Assembly (NCBI RefSeq): GCF_001676705.1
Contig: NZ_CP016170.1
Coordinates: forward strand, 248,001-312,000
Direction: 5' to 3'
From: Bordetella bronchialis
GTDB taxonomy: Bacteria > Pseudomonadota > Gammaproteobacteria > Burkholderiales > Burkholderiaceae_B
DNA length: 64,000 bases
Under the pieces are notes generated by a model. The model had not been told where the DNA came from and made no database searches. It worked only from the letters and a program-made list of their open reading frames with translations. Each line of letters starts with the position of its first letter. Position 1 is the first letter of the stretch. Both the position numbers and the translations under genes were made by a program. This document shows positions 32,802 through 41,275 of the stretch, piece by piece.

Positions 32802-33150
32802 GGCCCAAGCACAGCCACCTGGCATCCGGCACCTGGCACGTGCCACGGGTCAAGTGCCACGTGTCGATCGTCGTTCACCGCCCCCGCACCCCGACGCCAT
32901 CGCCCGCGTGCCCCCGGCAACCGCCGCCAGTCAGCGACGCCATCCAACCCCGCATCAACCGGGAAAACCCCAAATAATCCCCAACGGTAACACCCTGATG
33001 CACCGCGGGTACTACGCCACCGCTATTCAGGTTAACCATTATTCCAGTGAACCGGCTGGCTTCCTAAGATGCGGGTTCCACCACCGCCGCCGATGTTTTT
33101 TAGCGGGCACCTTCCCGCCACCGGCGCGACATGCACCGAGGACACGCTTC

Positions 33151-34014
33151 TTGGCTACGACAGCAACTTCCGCCATGGACGCGGAGCACACCGTGGTCAG
33201 GCGCCGAGGCCGCTTTCCCTGGGCCAGGTTCCTGCACCGGGCCTTCGTCGCGTTGATGTACCTGTTCATGCTTTGCCCGCTGATCGTCGTGGTGTGGCTC
33301 AGCTTTTTCAAAGACGCCATCCTGTACTTCCCGCCCTCCGGCTACACCGTGCAGTGGTACGTCAAGGCCTGGGCCAACGAAGCCTTCGCCAACGGCTTCG
33401 TTTTCAGTTTGCAGGTCGCGCTCCTGGCCGCGGTATGTGGCGTCGCCCTGGGCGTGATGGCGTCGTTGGGGATGATGCGCTACCGCTTCGCGGGCGCGTC
33501 GTGGGTCAACACCATGCTGCTGTCGCCCCTGCTCGTGCCCGGCATCGTCGCCGGCATCGCGATCTACCTGTTCTACCTGCGCGCAGAAAACTTCCTGGAT
33601 CGTGACATCGTCGGGACCTATGGCGGCCTGGTCATCGCGCACGTCTGCCTGACGATACCGTGGACCGTGCGACTGGTCAGCGCCAGCATGGCCGGCCTGG
33701 ATCCGTCCATCGAAGAGGCCGCCCGCAACCTGGGCGCCAGCGGGCGCGTCGCCTTCATGCGGATCACGCTGCCCATGCTGCGGCCGGCCATCGTCGCGGC
33801 CGCCCTGTTCAGCTTCATCGTCTCGTTCGAGAACCTGGAGTTATCGCTGTCGCTGGTGGGCCCCGGGCGTACCACCCTGCCCATCGCGATCATGCAATAC
33901 CTGGAATTCAACCTCGACCCGACCATCGCCGCCGTCTCGTCCGTACAGATCCTGCTGCTGGGCCTGATCATGCTGGCGACCGACCGCTTCGTCAAACTCA
34001 GCCAGGTAGTGTAA
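33151..34014 (+). CDS. ABC transporter permease (PotC/YdcV-like)
   Basis: Inner-membrane permease of the spermidine/putrescine-type ABC family, about 287 aa with six helices. The EAA loop is DPSIEEAARNLGASGRVAFMRITLPMLRPAI; the final helix reads VQILLLGLIMLATDRFV. Start: TTG 33151 has GAGG 9 bases upstream; ATG 33175 is the alternative but lacks a Shine-Dalgarno. Longer in-frame extensions run into the non-coding C/A-rich flank of island B. It is followed 4 bp later by the ATPase gene. Order permease-ATPase-permease with the binding protein at the far end of the operon is slightly unusual for PotABCD systems. Confidence 0.9.
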   Translation: MATTATSAMDAEHTVVRRRGRFPWARFLHRAFVALMYLFMLCPLIVVVWLSFFKDAILYFPPSGYTVQWYVKAWANEAFANGFVFSLQVALLAAVCGVALGVMASLGMMRYRFAGASWVNTMLLSPLLVPGIVAGIAIYLFYLRAENFLDRDIVGTYGGLVIAHVCLTIPWTVRLVSASMAGLDPSIEEAARNLGASGRVAFMRITLPMLRPAIVAAALFSFIVSFENLELSLSLVGPGRTTLPIAIMQYLEFNLDPTIAAVSSVQILLLGLIMLATDRFVKLSQVV

Positions 34015-34018
34015 GCAC

Positions 34019-35098
34019 ATGGCCAAGGTGTCCCTGGAGAACCTGCATAAGCAATTCGGCGCATCCGTCGCGGTCGCCGACTTCTCGCTGGAAATCGCCG
34101 ATGGCGAACTGGTCGCCTTCCTGGGGCCCAGCGGCTGCGGCAAGACCACCACGCTGCGCATGATCGCGGGCTTCCTCGCGCCTTCGGCGGGCAGCATACG
34201 CATCGGCGGCAAGGACGTCACCGACCTCCCCGTGCACAAGCGCGATACCGGCATGGTCTTCCAGCGCTATGCCTTGTTTCCCCACATGACCGTGGCGCAG
34301 AACGTCGCCTTCGGACTCGAAATGCATAAAGTCCCCGGCGCCGAGCGCGATGCGCGCATCCGCGACGTGCTGGACATGGTGCGCATGGCCGCGCTGCGCG
34401 ACCGCTATCCGCGGCAACTCTCGGGTGGGCAGCAGCAGCGGGTGGCGATCGCCCGGGCGCTGGCCATCCAGCCCAAGGTGTTCCTGCTGGACGAACCGCT
34501 GTCCAACCTGGATGCCAAGCTGCGTGTCGAAGTGCGCGAGGAAATCCGCGCGCTGCAGCAGCGGCTGGGCCTGACCACGGTGTTCGTCACGCATGACCAG
34601 GAGGAAGCCCTGGCCATGGCCGACCGCATGGCGATCATGCACGACGGCAAGGTGCAGCAGGTCGGCACGCCGGAGGCCCTGTACGAAAAGCCCGCCAATC
34701 TGTTCGTGGCGGATTTCCTGGGCAAGATGAATTTCTTCCGCGGCGGGCTGGCGGACGGCGGCGTATTCGGTACCGAGAAAGGCACGCGCATCCGCGTCCA
34801 GGGCGGGCCGGCCGGCGCGCGCCACGTGGGCGTGCGCCCCGAACGCGTGCGCCTGTCCGCCGAAGCGGGTGGCGGCAATGCGCTGCCCGGCGTGGTGGAA
34901 TCCACGGTGTACCTGGGTTCGCTGCTGGAAGTGCGGGTCAGGCTGGAAAGCGGCGAAACGATCCTGAGCCAACTGCCCAACGGCGCCAATGGCGCCAACG
35001 ATGCCGTGGCAAGCGACAGGCGGGGCGCGCCGACCCAGGCCGGGACACGCGTGTGGGCCTGCTTCGAGCCCGTGGACTGCGTGATGTTCGCGGAGTGA
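34019..35098 (+). CDS. ABC transporter ATP-binding protein (PotA-like, with TOBE domain)
   Basis: A 359-aa importer ATPase: Walker A LGPSGCGKTTTLRM near residues 36-49, Q-loop MVFQRYALFPHMTV, signature [15 protein letters not shown], Walker B VFLLDEPLSNLDAK, H-loop VTHDQEEALAMADR. The C-terminal ~110 residues form a TOBE/OB regulatory domain (ARHVGVRPERVRLS). PotA/UgpC-type proteins energise uptake of polyamines, iron or sugar phosphates; the operon here pairs it with PotB/C-like permeases and a Tat-dependent binding protein. Gaps of 4 bp on both sides show tight coupling. Confidence 0.93.
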   Translation: MAKVSLENLHKQFGASVAVADFSLEIADGELVAFLGPSGCGKTTTLRMIAGFLAPSAGSIRIGGKDVTDLPVHKRDTGMVFQRYALFPHMTVAQNVAFGLEMHKVPGAERDARIRDVLDMVRMAALRDRYPRQLSGGQQQRVAIARALAIQPKVFLLDEPLSNLDAKLRVEVREEIRALQQRLGLTTVFVTHDQEEALAMADRMAIMHDGKVQQVGTPEALYEKPANLFVADFLGKMNFFRGGLADGGVFGTEKGTRIRVQGGPAGARHVGVRPERVRLSAEAGGGNALPGVVESTVYLGSLLEVRVRLESGETILSQLPNGANGANDAVASDRRGAPTQAGTRVWACFEPVDCVMFAE

Positions 35099-35102
35099 CG
35101 CC

Positions 35103-36005
35103 ATGGCCGCCACATCGTCCGTCCCGGCTGTCGCCACGCGCCCCAATGGCAGGCCGGTGCGCCTGGGCGCCGGCCTGGCCTTTCCGGCCTCGCTGGCGGT
35201 ACTGCTGATCATCATGGTTCCGCTGCTGCAGCTGGTGCGCTACAGCTTCAATCATTTCGATCCCAACGAGATGATGCAGCAGGCCTTCACGGCCGAAAAC
35301 TATGTGCGCTTCTTTGCCGATCCCTACTATCGCGACGTATTCCTGACCACGATAGGCGTGGCCGCCCTGTGCACCGTGCTTGCCCTGGGGCTGGGCTTTC
35401 CGGTGGCCTACTTCCTGGCGCGCACGGAAAGCCGCTACAAGAGCCTTTTCGTCATCCTGCTGGTCTTTCCCTTGATGGTCGGCAGCGTCGTGCGGGCCGC
35501 GGGCTGGATGGTGATACTGGGCAATGCCGGCATCGTCAACGCCGTCCTGAAGGGGCTGGGCCTGATCGAGCATTCCCTGCAGCTCATGTACACGCCCACG
35601 GCCGTCATCGTCGGCACCACCGCGGTGGTCATGCCCTACCTGATCCTGACCTTGCAGAGCGTGCTGGAAGGCATGGACTTCGCCGTGGAGGAAGCGGCCC
35701 GCAACCTGGGAGCAGGCTTCTTCACCACCTTCCGCCGCGTCGTCCTGCCGATTGCCGCGCCGGGGGTTGCCGCCGGAACCATGCTGGTGTTCATCCTGTG
35801 CATGAACGCCTATGCCACGCCGGTGCTGCTGGGCGGCACCGGGCTGACGATGATGGCGCCGGCGCTGTACGACCAGATCACGCGCGCGTCCAACTGGCCC
35901 TTCGGATCCGCCATGGCGCTGGTCCTGGTGTGCGCCACCCTCGTCATGGCCCTGCTGTCCAACTGGCTGATCCATCGCCGCTACGTCAGGACCATGGCGT
36001 CCTGA
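35103..36005 (+). CDS. ABC transporter permease (PotB-like)
   Basis: A 300-aa permease with six helices and the EAA loop DFAVEEAARNLGAGFFTTFRRVVLPIAAPGV. The opening FPASLAVLLIIMVPLLQLVRYSFNHFDP is typical of PotB/YdcU-like subunits with a large first periplasmic loop. It forms a heterodimer with the permease encoded at 33151. The ATG is 4 bp after the ATPase stop. The amidohydrolase gene follows after 30 bp. Confidence 0.92.
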   Translation: MAATSSVPAVATRPNGRPVRLGAGLAFPASLAVLLIIMVPLLQLVRYSFNHFDPNEMMQQAFTAENYVRFFADPYYRDVFLTTIGVAALCTVLALGLGFPVAYFLARTESRYKSLFVILLVFPLMVGSVVRAAGWMVILGNAGIVNAVLKGLGLIEHSLQLMYTPTAVIVGTTAVVMPYLILTLQSVLEGMDFAVEEAARNLGAGFFTTFRRVVLPIAAPGVAAGTMLVFILCMNAYATPVLLGGTGLTMMAPALYDQITRASNWPFGSAMALVLVCATLVMALLSNWLIHRRYVRTMAS

Positions 36006-36035
36006 TCCACCCTATCCGCCGTACGGAGCCCCTGT

Positions 36036-37283
36036 ATGACCGCCATCCTGTTCAAGAACGCCAACCTGCTGGACCCGGAATCGCCCGAACTGCGCGAAGG
36101 CATGCACGTGCTGGTCGAAGACGGTGCGATCAAGGAGGTCTCGGACCGTCCCATCGTCGCGCAATCCGCGCGGCAGATCGACGTGCGAGGCCGCACGCTG
36201 ATGCCGGGCCTGATCGACCTGCACGTGCACGTGATGGCGACGCAGCTGAACCTGAGCACGCAGGGCATGCTGCCCGACGCCCTGGTCATGATGCGTTCGG
36301 TGCCCATCATGGCCGCCATGCTGCGGCGCGGGTTCACCACGGTGCGCGACGCTGGCGGCGCCGGCTGGGGCTTGAAGTGCGCCGTGGAGGAAGGCACGGT
36401 GGTCGGACCGCGCCTGTTCATCTCCGGCCGCGCCATCAGCCAGACCGGCGGCCATGGCGACTCGCGTCCGCGTTCGGATCACCTGCGCCCCATGAGTTTC
36501 TGCGGCTGCTGCTTCCGCGCCGGCGATATCGGCCGCGTGGCCGATGGCGTCGACGACGTGCGCAAGGCGGTGCGCCAGGAATTGCAGATGGGCGCGGACC
36601 AGATCAAGATCATGGCGTCCGGCGGGGTGGCGTCCCCGACCGATCCGATCGCGTCCTTCGGTTACTCGGAAGACGAGATCCGCGCCATCGTCGCGGAGGC
36701 CCGCGGCCGGCAAACCTATGTGCTGGCGCACGCCTATACCGCGGAAGCGATCAGCCGCGCCGTCAAATGCGGCGTGCGCACCATCGAGCACGGCAACCTG
36801 ATCGACGACGACGCGGCCGCGGTAATGGCCACGCACGGCGCCTTTGTGGTGCCCACGCTGGTGACCTACGAGGCCCTGGCCAACGAAGGCGCGGAATACG
36901 GCCTGCCGCCCGACAGCGTGGCCAAGATCGCCACCGTGCGCACGGCGGGGCTGAAGTCGCTGGAGATCTACAAGCGCGCCGGCGTAAAGATGGGCTATGG
37001 CTCGGACCTGCTGGGACCGTCGCAGCGCCTGCAGAGCGATGAATTCCGCCTGCGCGCGCAGGTGCTGAGCCCGCACGAAGTCATCCAGAGCGCCACCAGT
37101 ATCGCGGCGGAGGTCCTGAACATGCGGGACCGTCTGGGCCGCATCGTGCCCGGCGCGATCGCGGACGTCCTGGTGGTGGACGGCAACCCCTACAAGGATG
37201 TGTCCTGCCTGCTGGGCCAGGGCGACCATATCCCGCTGGTAATGAAGGACGGCAAGATCTTCCACGACGCACTGGAGGCCTGA
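36036..37283 (+). CDS. metal-dependent amidohydrolase (Xaa-Pro/Xaa-Arg dipeptidase-like)
   Basis: A 415-aa amidohydrolase-superfamily enzyme. Metal and catalytic motifs in order: DLHVHV (HxH), QIKIMASGG (bridging Lys), VLAHAYT (His), TIEHGN (His) and MGYGSDLLG (Asp), i.e. a complete binuclear site. It resembles imidazolonepropionase-like and prolidase-like members that cleave N-acyl or dipeptide amides. It is cytoplasmic. It lies directly after the ABC importer genes and 2 bp before a second amidohydrolase, so it probably processes the imported compound. GGAG precedes the start. Confidence 0.87.
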   Translation: MTAILFKNANLLDPESPELREGMHVLVEDGAIKEVSDRPIVAQSARQIDVRGRTLMPGLIDLHVHVMATQLNLSTQGMLPDALVMMRSVPIMAAMLRRGFTTVRDAGGAGWGLKCAVEEGTVVGPRLFISGRAISQTGGHGDSRPRSDHLRPMSFCGCCFRAGDIGRVADGVDDVRKAVRQELQMGADQIKIMASGGVASPTDPIASFGYSEDEIRAIVAEARGRQTYVLAHAYTAEAISRAVKCGVRTIEHGNLIDDDAAAVMATHGAFVVPTLVTYEALANEGAEYGLPPDSVAKIATVRTAGLKSLEIYKRAGVKMGYGSDLLGPSQRLQSDEFRLRAQVLSPHEVIQSATSIAAEVLNMRDRLGRIVPGAIADVLVVDGNPYKDVSCLLGQGDHIPLVMKDGKIFHDALEA

Positions 37284-37285
37284 CC

Positions 37286-38899
37286 ATGGCCATCGATAAT
37301 CCCTATGCGAATGTGGACGTCGGCGAGGAATCGCGCGCATTGAACGCCGCCAAGGGCTGGCACCCGCCCTCCGCGGCCACGCATCGCGACCGCGGCGAGG
37401 GGCCGTTCAATCGCCTGGTGCTGCGCGGCGCGACCGTGATCGACGGTACCGGCGCGCCGCCCTGGGGACCCGTGGATATCGTGGTGGAGAACGACCGGAT
37501 CGCCGCTCTGGTCCTGGTGGGCACGCCGCACAAGCCCATCCACCCCGACCGCCGTCCGGCCGCGGGCGACCGCGAGCTGGACTGCCACGGCAAGTTCGTG
37601 ACGCCCGGTTTCGTGGACTCGCACGCGCACATCGGTACGCCTTACCACACCATGAGCGGCGTGGCGCCGCCGGCCGACTACATCTACAAGCTGTGGCTGG
37701 CGCATGGCGTGACCACCGTTCGCGAAATGGGTTCGATGAACGGCCTGGGCTGGAACCTGGACCAGAAAGAAAAGTCCGAACACAACGAGATCGCGGCGCC
37801 GCGCATCCTGGCGCACGTGGTCTTTCCCGCGGTGAACGATCGCGTCAAGACCATCCACACGCCGGAACAGGGACGGGAATGGGTGCGCAGGATCAAGGCG
37901 CGCGGCGCGGACGGCATCAAGTTTTTCGGCGCGCCGCCCGCCATCATGCAGGCGGCGCTGGACGAGGCCCGCAAGGTAGGCCTGCGGTCCGGCTGCCACC
38001 ACGCGCAGATGGCGGTCACGCGCGTGAACGCCCTGAAATCGGCGCAATGGGGGCTGACAAGCTCCGAACACTATTACGGCCTGCCCGAGGCCCTGTTCGA
38101 GAACCGTGTCGTGCAGGATTTCCCCACGGACTACAACTACGGCGACGAATATTTCCGCTTCGCGCTGGCCGGGCAGACCTTCATGCAGGCGGCGCAGCCC
38201 GGCAGCGCCAAGTGGCGCGAGGTGATGGACCGTTTCCTGGAGCTGGACCACACCTTCGTGCCCACCTTCAACATCTACGACGCCAACCGCGACCTGATGC
38301 GGGCACGCCGCGCCGATTGGCACGACGACTACACCTGGAACGCCATCTGGAAGTACTTCCAGCCCCAGCGTGGCGGGCATGGCGCCTATTGGTACCGCTG
38401 GAGCACCACCAACGAGATCGAGTGGAAGCAGAACTACCGCCTGTGGATGCAGTTCATCAACGAGTACAAGAACCTGGGCGGGCGGGTCTGCGCGGGCAGC
38501 GACTCGGGTTTCATCTTCCAGATCTACGGCTTCGGTTTCGTGCGCGAACTGGAATTGCTGCAGGAGGCCGGCTTCCATCCGCTGGAAGTCTTGCGCGCCG
38601 CCACGTCGCTGGGCGCGGACCTGCTGGGCGTGGGCGAGGACACGGGATCGGTGGACGTGGGCAAGCGCGCGGACCTGCTGGTGCATGACCAGAACCCGCT
38701 GGAAGACTTCAAGCTGCTATACGGCACCGGCGCCATGCGCCTGAACGACGACAGCGGCAAGGTGGAATGGAAACGCTCGTTGCGCTACACCGTGAAGGGC
38801 GGCGTGGTGTTCGACACCGAACAGCTGCTTGCCGACGTGCGGGAGCTGGTCAAGGGCAGCTGGGAAGGAGACCCCGATGGACCGCCCCACGCCCGTTGA
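37286..38899 (+). CDS. metal-dependent amidohydrolase (large, 537 aa)
   Basis: A second amidohydrolase-superfamily protein, only distantly similar to its neighbour and longer than usual. VTPGFVDSHAHIG (HxH), GADGIKFFGAPP (Lys), SGCHHAQMAV (His), LTSSEHYYG (His) and CAGSDSGF (Asp) give a full metal site. An insertion around residues 290-390 is rich in Trp and Tyr (HDDYTWNAIWKYFQPQRGG) and may shape the substrate pocket. The GTPase gene starts 23 bp before its end. Two amidohydrolases in tandem suggest two successive hydrolyses or two related substrates. Confidence 0.85.
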   Translation: MAIDNPYANVDVGEESRALNAAKGWHPPSAATHRDRGEGPFNRLVLRGATVIDGTGAPPWGPVDIVVENDRIAALVLVGTPHKPIHPDRRPAAGDRELDCHGKFVTPGFVDSHAHIGTPYHTMSGVAPPADYIYKLWLAHGVTTVREMGSMNGLGWNLDQKEKSEHNEIAAPRILAHVVFPAVNDRVKTIHTPEQGREWVRRIKARGADGIKFFGAPPAIMQAALDEARKVGLRSGCHHAQMAVTRVNALKSAQWGLTSSEHYYGLPEALFENRVVQDFPTDYNYGDEYFRFALAGQTFMQAAQPGSAKWREVMDRFLELDHTFVPTFNIYDANRDLMRARRADWHDDYTWNAIWKYFQPQRGGHGAYWYRWSTTNEIEWKQNYRLWMQFINEYKNLGGRVCAGSDSGFIFQIYGFGFVRELELLQEAGFHPLEVLRAATSLGADLLGVGEDTGSVDVGKRADLLVHDQNPLEDFKLLYGTGAMRLNDDSGKVEWKRSLRYTVKGGVVFDTEQLLADVRELVKGSWEGDPDGPPHAR

Positions 38900-39959
38900 A
38901 CTGATCGTCCTGTGCGGCTTCCTGGGCAGTGGCAAGACCAGCCTGCTGGTCGATTTCCTGCGCGCGGAGGACGCCGGCGATACCGCTGTAATCGTCAATG
39001 AGGCCGGCGAAATCGGCGTCGATGGCGCCATCGTGGCCGATGGCGGCAGCGGCGTGCCCATGACCTTGCTGGCCAACGGTTGCGTCTGCTGCTCCCTGCG
39101 TAGCGGCCTGGTCGATACGGTGCACGCGCTGCTGAATGCGCCGCGCCCCGATGGCAGGCCGCTTGCCCGGATCATCCTGGAAACCAGCGGCTTGTCGCGC
39201 CCGGGGCCTATCATCGCGTCCCTGGCGGACCCCGAGCTTGTGGGACGTGGTTTGCGGCTGTGCGTGGTGACGACCTACGACTGCGCGCGCGGCCCGCTGG
39301 GCGACGAGCAGTTCGAGGAAGCCGCGGCCCAGTTCGCCGCCGCCCAGCGGATCGTGCTGACCAAGACCGATCTGGCGTCGCCCGGCGAAGCGTCGCCCGG
39401 CGAAACGTCGCCCGGCGAAACGTCGCCCGGCGTAGCGTCGCCCGGCGAAGACGGCGTGCTGGGCCTGCATGCGGCGCGCGCCAGGGCCTTGAATCCGCTG
39501 GCGGAGATTGTCGCCGAAACCGACCGCGCGCTGGCCGTGGCGCGGGCGTTCGCGCCCTTGGCGGCGGCCGCGGCCACGGATATGGCGTTGGCCGCGTTGA
39601 ACGCGGCAGGCGCCGCCGCCATCGCGGGGCGGGACGCCCTTATCGATCATCCGCGGATACGCGTATGGCGCGGCACGGTGCGCCAGCCCGTCGCATGGTC
39701 GGCTTTTTCAACGTGGCTCGACGACCTGGCGGGCCTGTGCGGGGACCGCCTGTTGCGGTTGAAAGCCTTGCTGCGGGTAAGCGATTGCCCCGAGCCGGTG
39801 CTGGTACAGAGCGTGGGCACGACCTTCGGCATGCCGCGCCGCATGGCGACCGTGTCGCCGGACCAGGATGTATTGATCGTCATCACGCGTGACCTGGATG
39901 GCCATGCCATGCGGGACCTGCCTGCCGATGCGCCCGTCTCGTTGCAGGCGCTGGCATGA
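38877..39959 (+). CDS. COG0523/CobW-family GTP-binding metallochaperone
   Basis: A 360-aa G3E GTPase. P-loop GFLGSGKTS is at 14-22, the CxCC metal-binding motif is Cys69-Val-Cys71-Cys72, and TKTD matches the guanine-specificity motif; a CobW_C-like domain occupies the end. These proteins deliver Zn, Co or other metals to client enzymes. It overlaps the amidohydrolase gene by 23 bp (GGAAGGAG 6 bases before the start), so the two adjacent metallohydrolases are the obvious clients. A (A/T)SPGE pentapeptide repeat (five copies, 39375-39449) interrupts the chain just after TKTD. Confidence 0.88.
   Translation: MDRPTPVELIVLCGFLGSGKTSLLVDFLRAEDAGDTAVIVNEAGEIGVDGAIVADGGSGVPMTLLANGCVCCSLRSGLVDTVHALLNAPRPDGRPLARIILETSGLSRPGPIIASLADPELVGRGLRLCVVTTYDCARGPLGDEQFEEAAAQFAAAQRIVLTKTDLASPGEASPGETSPGETSPGVASPGEDGVLGLHAARARALNPLAEIVAETDRALAVARAFAPLAAAAATDMALAALNAAGAAAIAGRDALIDHPRIRVWRGTVRQPVAWSAFSTWLDDLAGLCGDRLLRLKALLRVSDCPEPVLVQSVGTTFGMPRRMATVSPDQDVLIVITRDLDGHAMRDLPADAPVSLQALA
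39375..39449 (+). repeat. five 15-bp in-frame tandem repeats
   Basis: Units GCGTCGCCCGGCGAA with G/A change at base 1 and one A/T change near the end, five copies, encoding (A/T)SPG(E/V) in the GTPase. Copy-number change would keep the frame. Confidence 0.9.
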
Positions 39960-40143
39960 TGGCGCATCCCGCCGCGCCGGCGGCAACAGGGCCGGCACGC
40001 CTTGCGGGGCCGCGCCGCCGCGGTTCGCACGGCTCATGCGGGGCGCTGTACTTCCGGCCAGACCGGCAACGGCCTCGCGCGCCTGTTTCTGCTGATTTAT
40101 CGCTGTCCTTGTCGTCAATTCATTTTCTGGATGGGGGTCGTTC

Positions 40144-41208
40144 ATGAACCACGAGAACCCGCGGCGTCGCCGCTTTTTGAGAACCGCCGGCGGACTGGCG
40201 CTGGCGCCCGCGCTGCCGCTGCTGCCTGGCATGGCCCGGGCGGCCGGCAAGGAAGTGATCGTCGGAACCTGGGGCGGCGATTACCAGAACCTGCTGCAGC
40301 AATACATCTCGCCTTTGGTGGCCAAGCAGGACATCAACGTGGTCTTCGACACCGGCAACGCGGTGCCGCGCCTGACCAAGCTGCGGTCCGAACGCAATTC
40401 CCGCCGCGGCAGCATGGACGTCGCGCTGCTGGGCGAGGTCGACATGTACGACGGCTCGCGGTCCGGCGCCCTGTCGCCCATCCAGGAACACCAGTCCGCC
40501 CTGCCCAATCTGGCGAACGTATACGACCAGTTCAAGACGCCGTACTCCATTCCGCATATCTTCAGCGCGATGACGCTGGTCTACAACACGCAGCAGTTCT
40601 CATCGCCGCCGGATTCGGTGCAGATCATGCTGGACCCCAAGTACAAGGGCCGCGTCGGGTTCTCCGACATCCTCTATCTGTACAACGGCCTGTTCCTGGG
40701 CGCCGGCCAGAGCGGCGGCCGCTTCGAAAGTTTCGAGCCCGGCAAGAAATTCCTGGAGCAACTGGCCAAGAACAAGCCGCGCGTCTATCCCTCCAATGAA
40801 GCGGTGGCGACGGCCTTCAAGTCCGGCGAGATCTGGATGGCCTGCATGTGGAAGGCGCGCGCGCTGCAATGGCGCGACGCCGGCCTGCCGCTGGCGTTCA
40901 CCATTCCGAAGGAAGGCACGATACCGGTAACTTTCGAAGGCGCCGTTCCCAAAAACGCCCGCAATCCGGACGCGGCCTGGACGTATATGAACGCGCTGCT
41001 GGAGCCGGAGGGACAGGTCCACTTCGCGCGAGCCATGGGCTATGCGCCCACCGTGCGTAACGCGCCGCTGCCCCCGGACCTGCAGCAGCGCGTCGGCTTT
41101 ACCGACGCAGAGCTGAAGCGCATCTATCCGTACGAGCTGGAAAAGCTGGTGGCCACCAAGGCCGAGTTCCTGGACTACTGGACCAAGTCGTTCAAGGGCG
41201 CGCTGTAG
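40144..41208 (+). CDS. ABC transporter substrate-binding protein (PotD-like, Tat signal)
   Basis: A 354-aa family-1 solute-binding protein. The N-terminus RRRRFLRTAGGLALAPALPLLPG is a twin-arginine (Tat) signal rather than a Sec signal, implying folding before export. Mature motifs such as VIVGTWGGDYQNLLQQYISPL, and later NPDAAWTYMNALLEPEGQ, place it with spermidine/putrescine- and opine-type binding proteins. It is the last gene of the operon that begins with the permease at 33151. It lies 184 bp after the GTPase gene and may have its own promoter for higher expression. Confidence 0.9.
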   Translation: MNHENPRRRRFLRTAGGLALAPALPLLPGMARAAGKEVIVGTWGGDYQNLLQQYISPLVAKQDINVVFDTGNAVPRLTKLRSERNSRRGSMDVALLGEVDMYDGSRSGALSPIQEHQSALPNLANVYDQFKTPYSIPHIFSAMTLVYNTQQFSSPPDSVQIMLDPKYKGRVGFSDILYLYNGLFLGAGQSGGRFESFEPGKKFLEQLAKNKPRVYPSNEAVATAFKSGEIWMACMWKARALQWRDAGLPLAFTIPKEGTIPVTFEGAVPKNARNPDAAWTYMNALLEPEGQVHFARAMGYAPTVRNAPLPPDLQQRVGFTDAELKRIYPYELEKLVATKAEFLDYWTKSFKGAL

Positions 41209-41275
41209 CCGCCTTGCCCATGGGCGGCGCGGCGGGCGGCGAAAGGCCCGCGCATTCGCGCGGGGCCGGACCGAT

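Larger units (their letters stand above)
31681..33150. repeat. palindromic island B and its C/A-rich right flank (non-coding)
   Basis: 1.47 kb without a credible gene. The order mirrors island A: 35-bp tandem units (31720-31841), a 200-bp TIR element, GGTCGCTGGGGCGG, a CCTGC-loop hairpin, two ~120-bp direct repeats each holding another hairpin, then the inverted 200-bp element. The two outer elements are about 95% identical in inverted orientation. After 32801 the plus strand becomes strongly C/A-rich up to about 33000; by my count, lines 32881-32940 and 32941-33000 hold 42/60 and 45/60 C+A. Open frames here encode only Arg/Pro-rich mirrored sequence. Confidence 0.85.

Noticed and set aside
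31723..32853. Open frames of 250 and 266 aa across island B
   Set aside because: They run through TIR elements and hairpins and match only the spurious frames of island A. The long frames reflect lack of stop codons in GC-rich DNA.
31681..33000. Skew switch at island B interpreted as the replication terminus (dif)
   Set aside because: A similar polarity change occurs at island A only 17 kb away, and no 28-bp dif-like XerCD site was recognised, so a chromosome-wide replichore switch does not fit.
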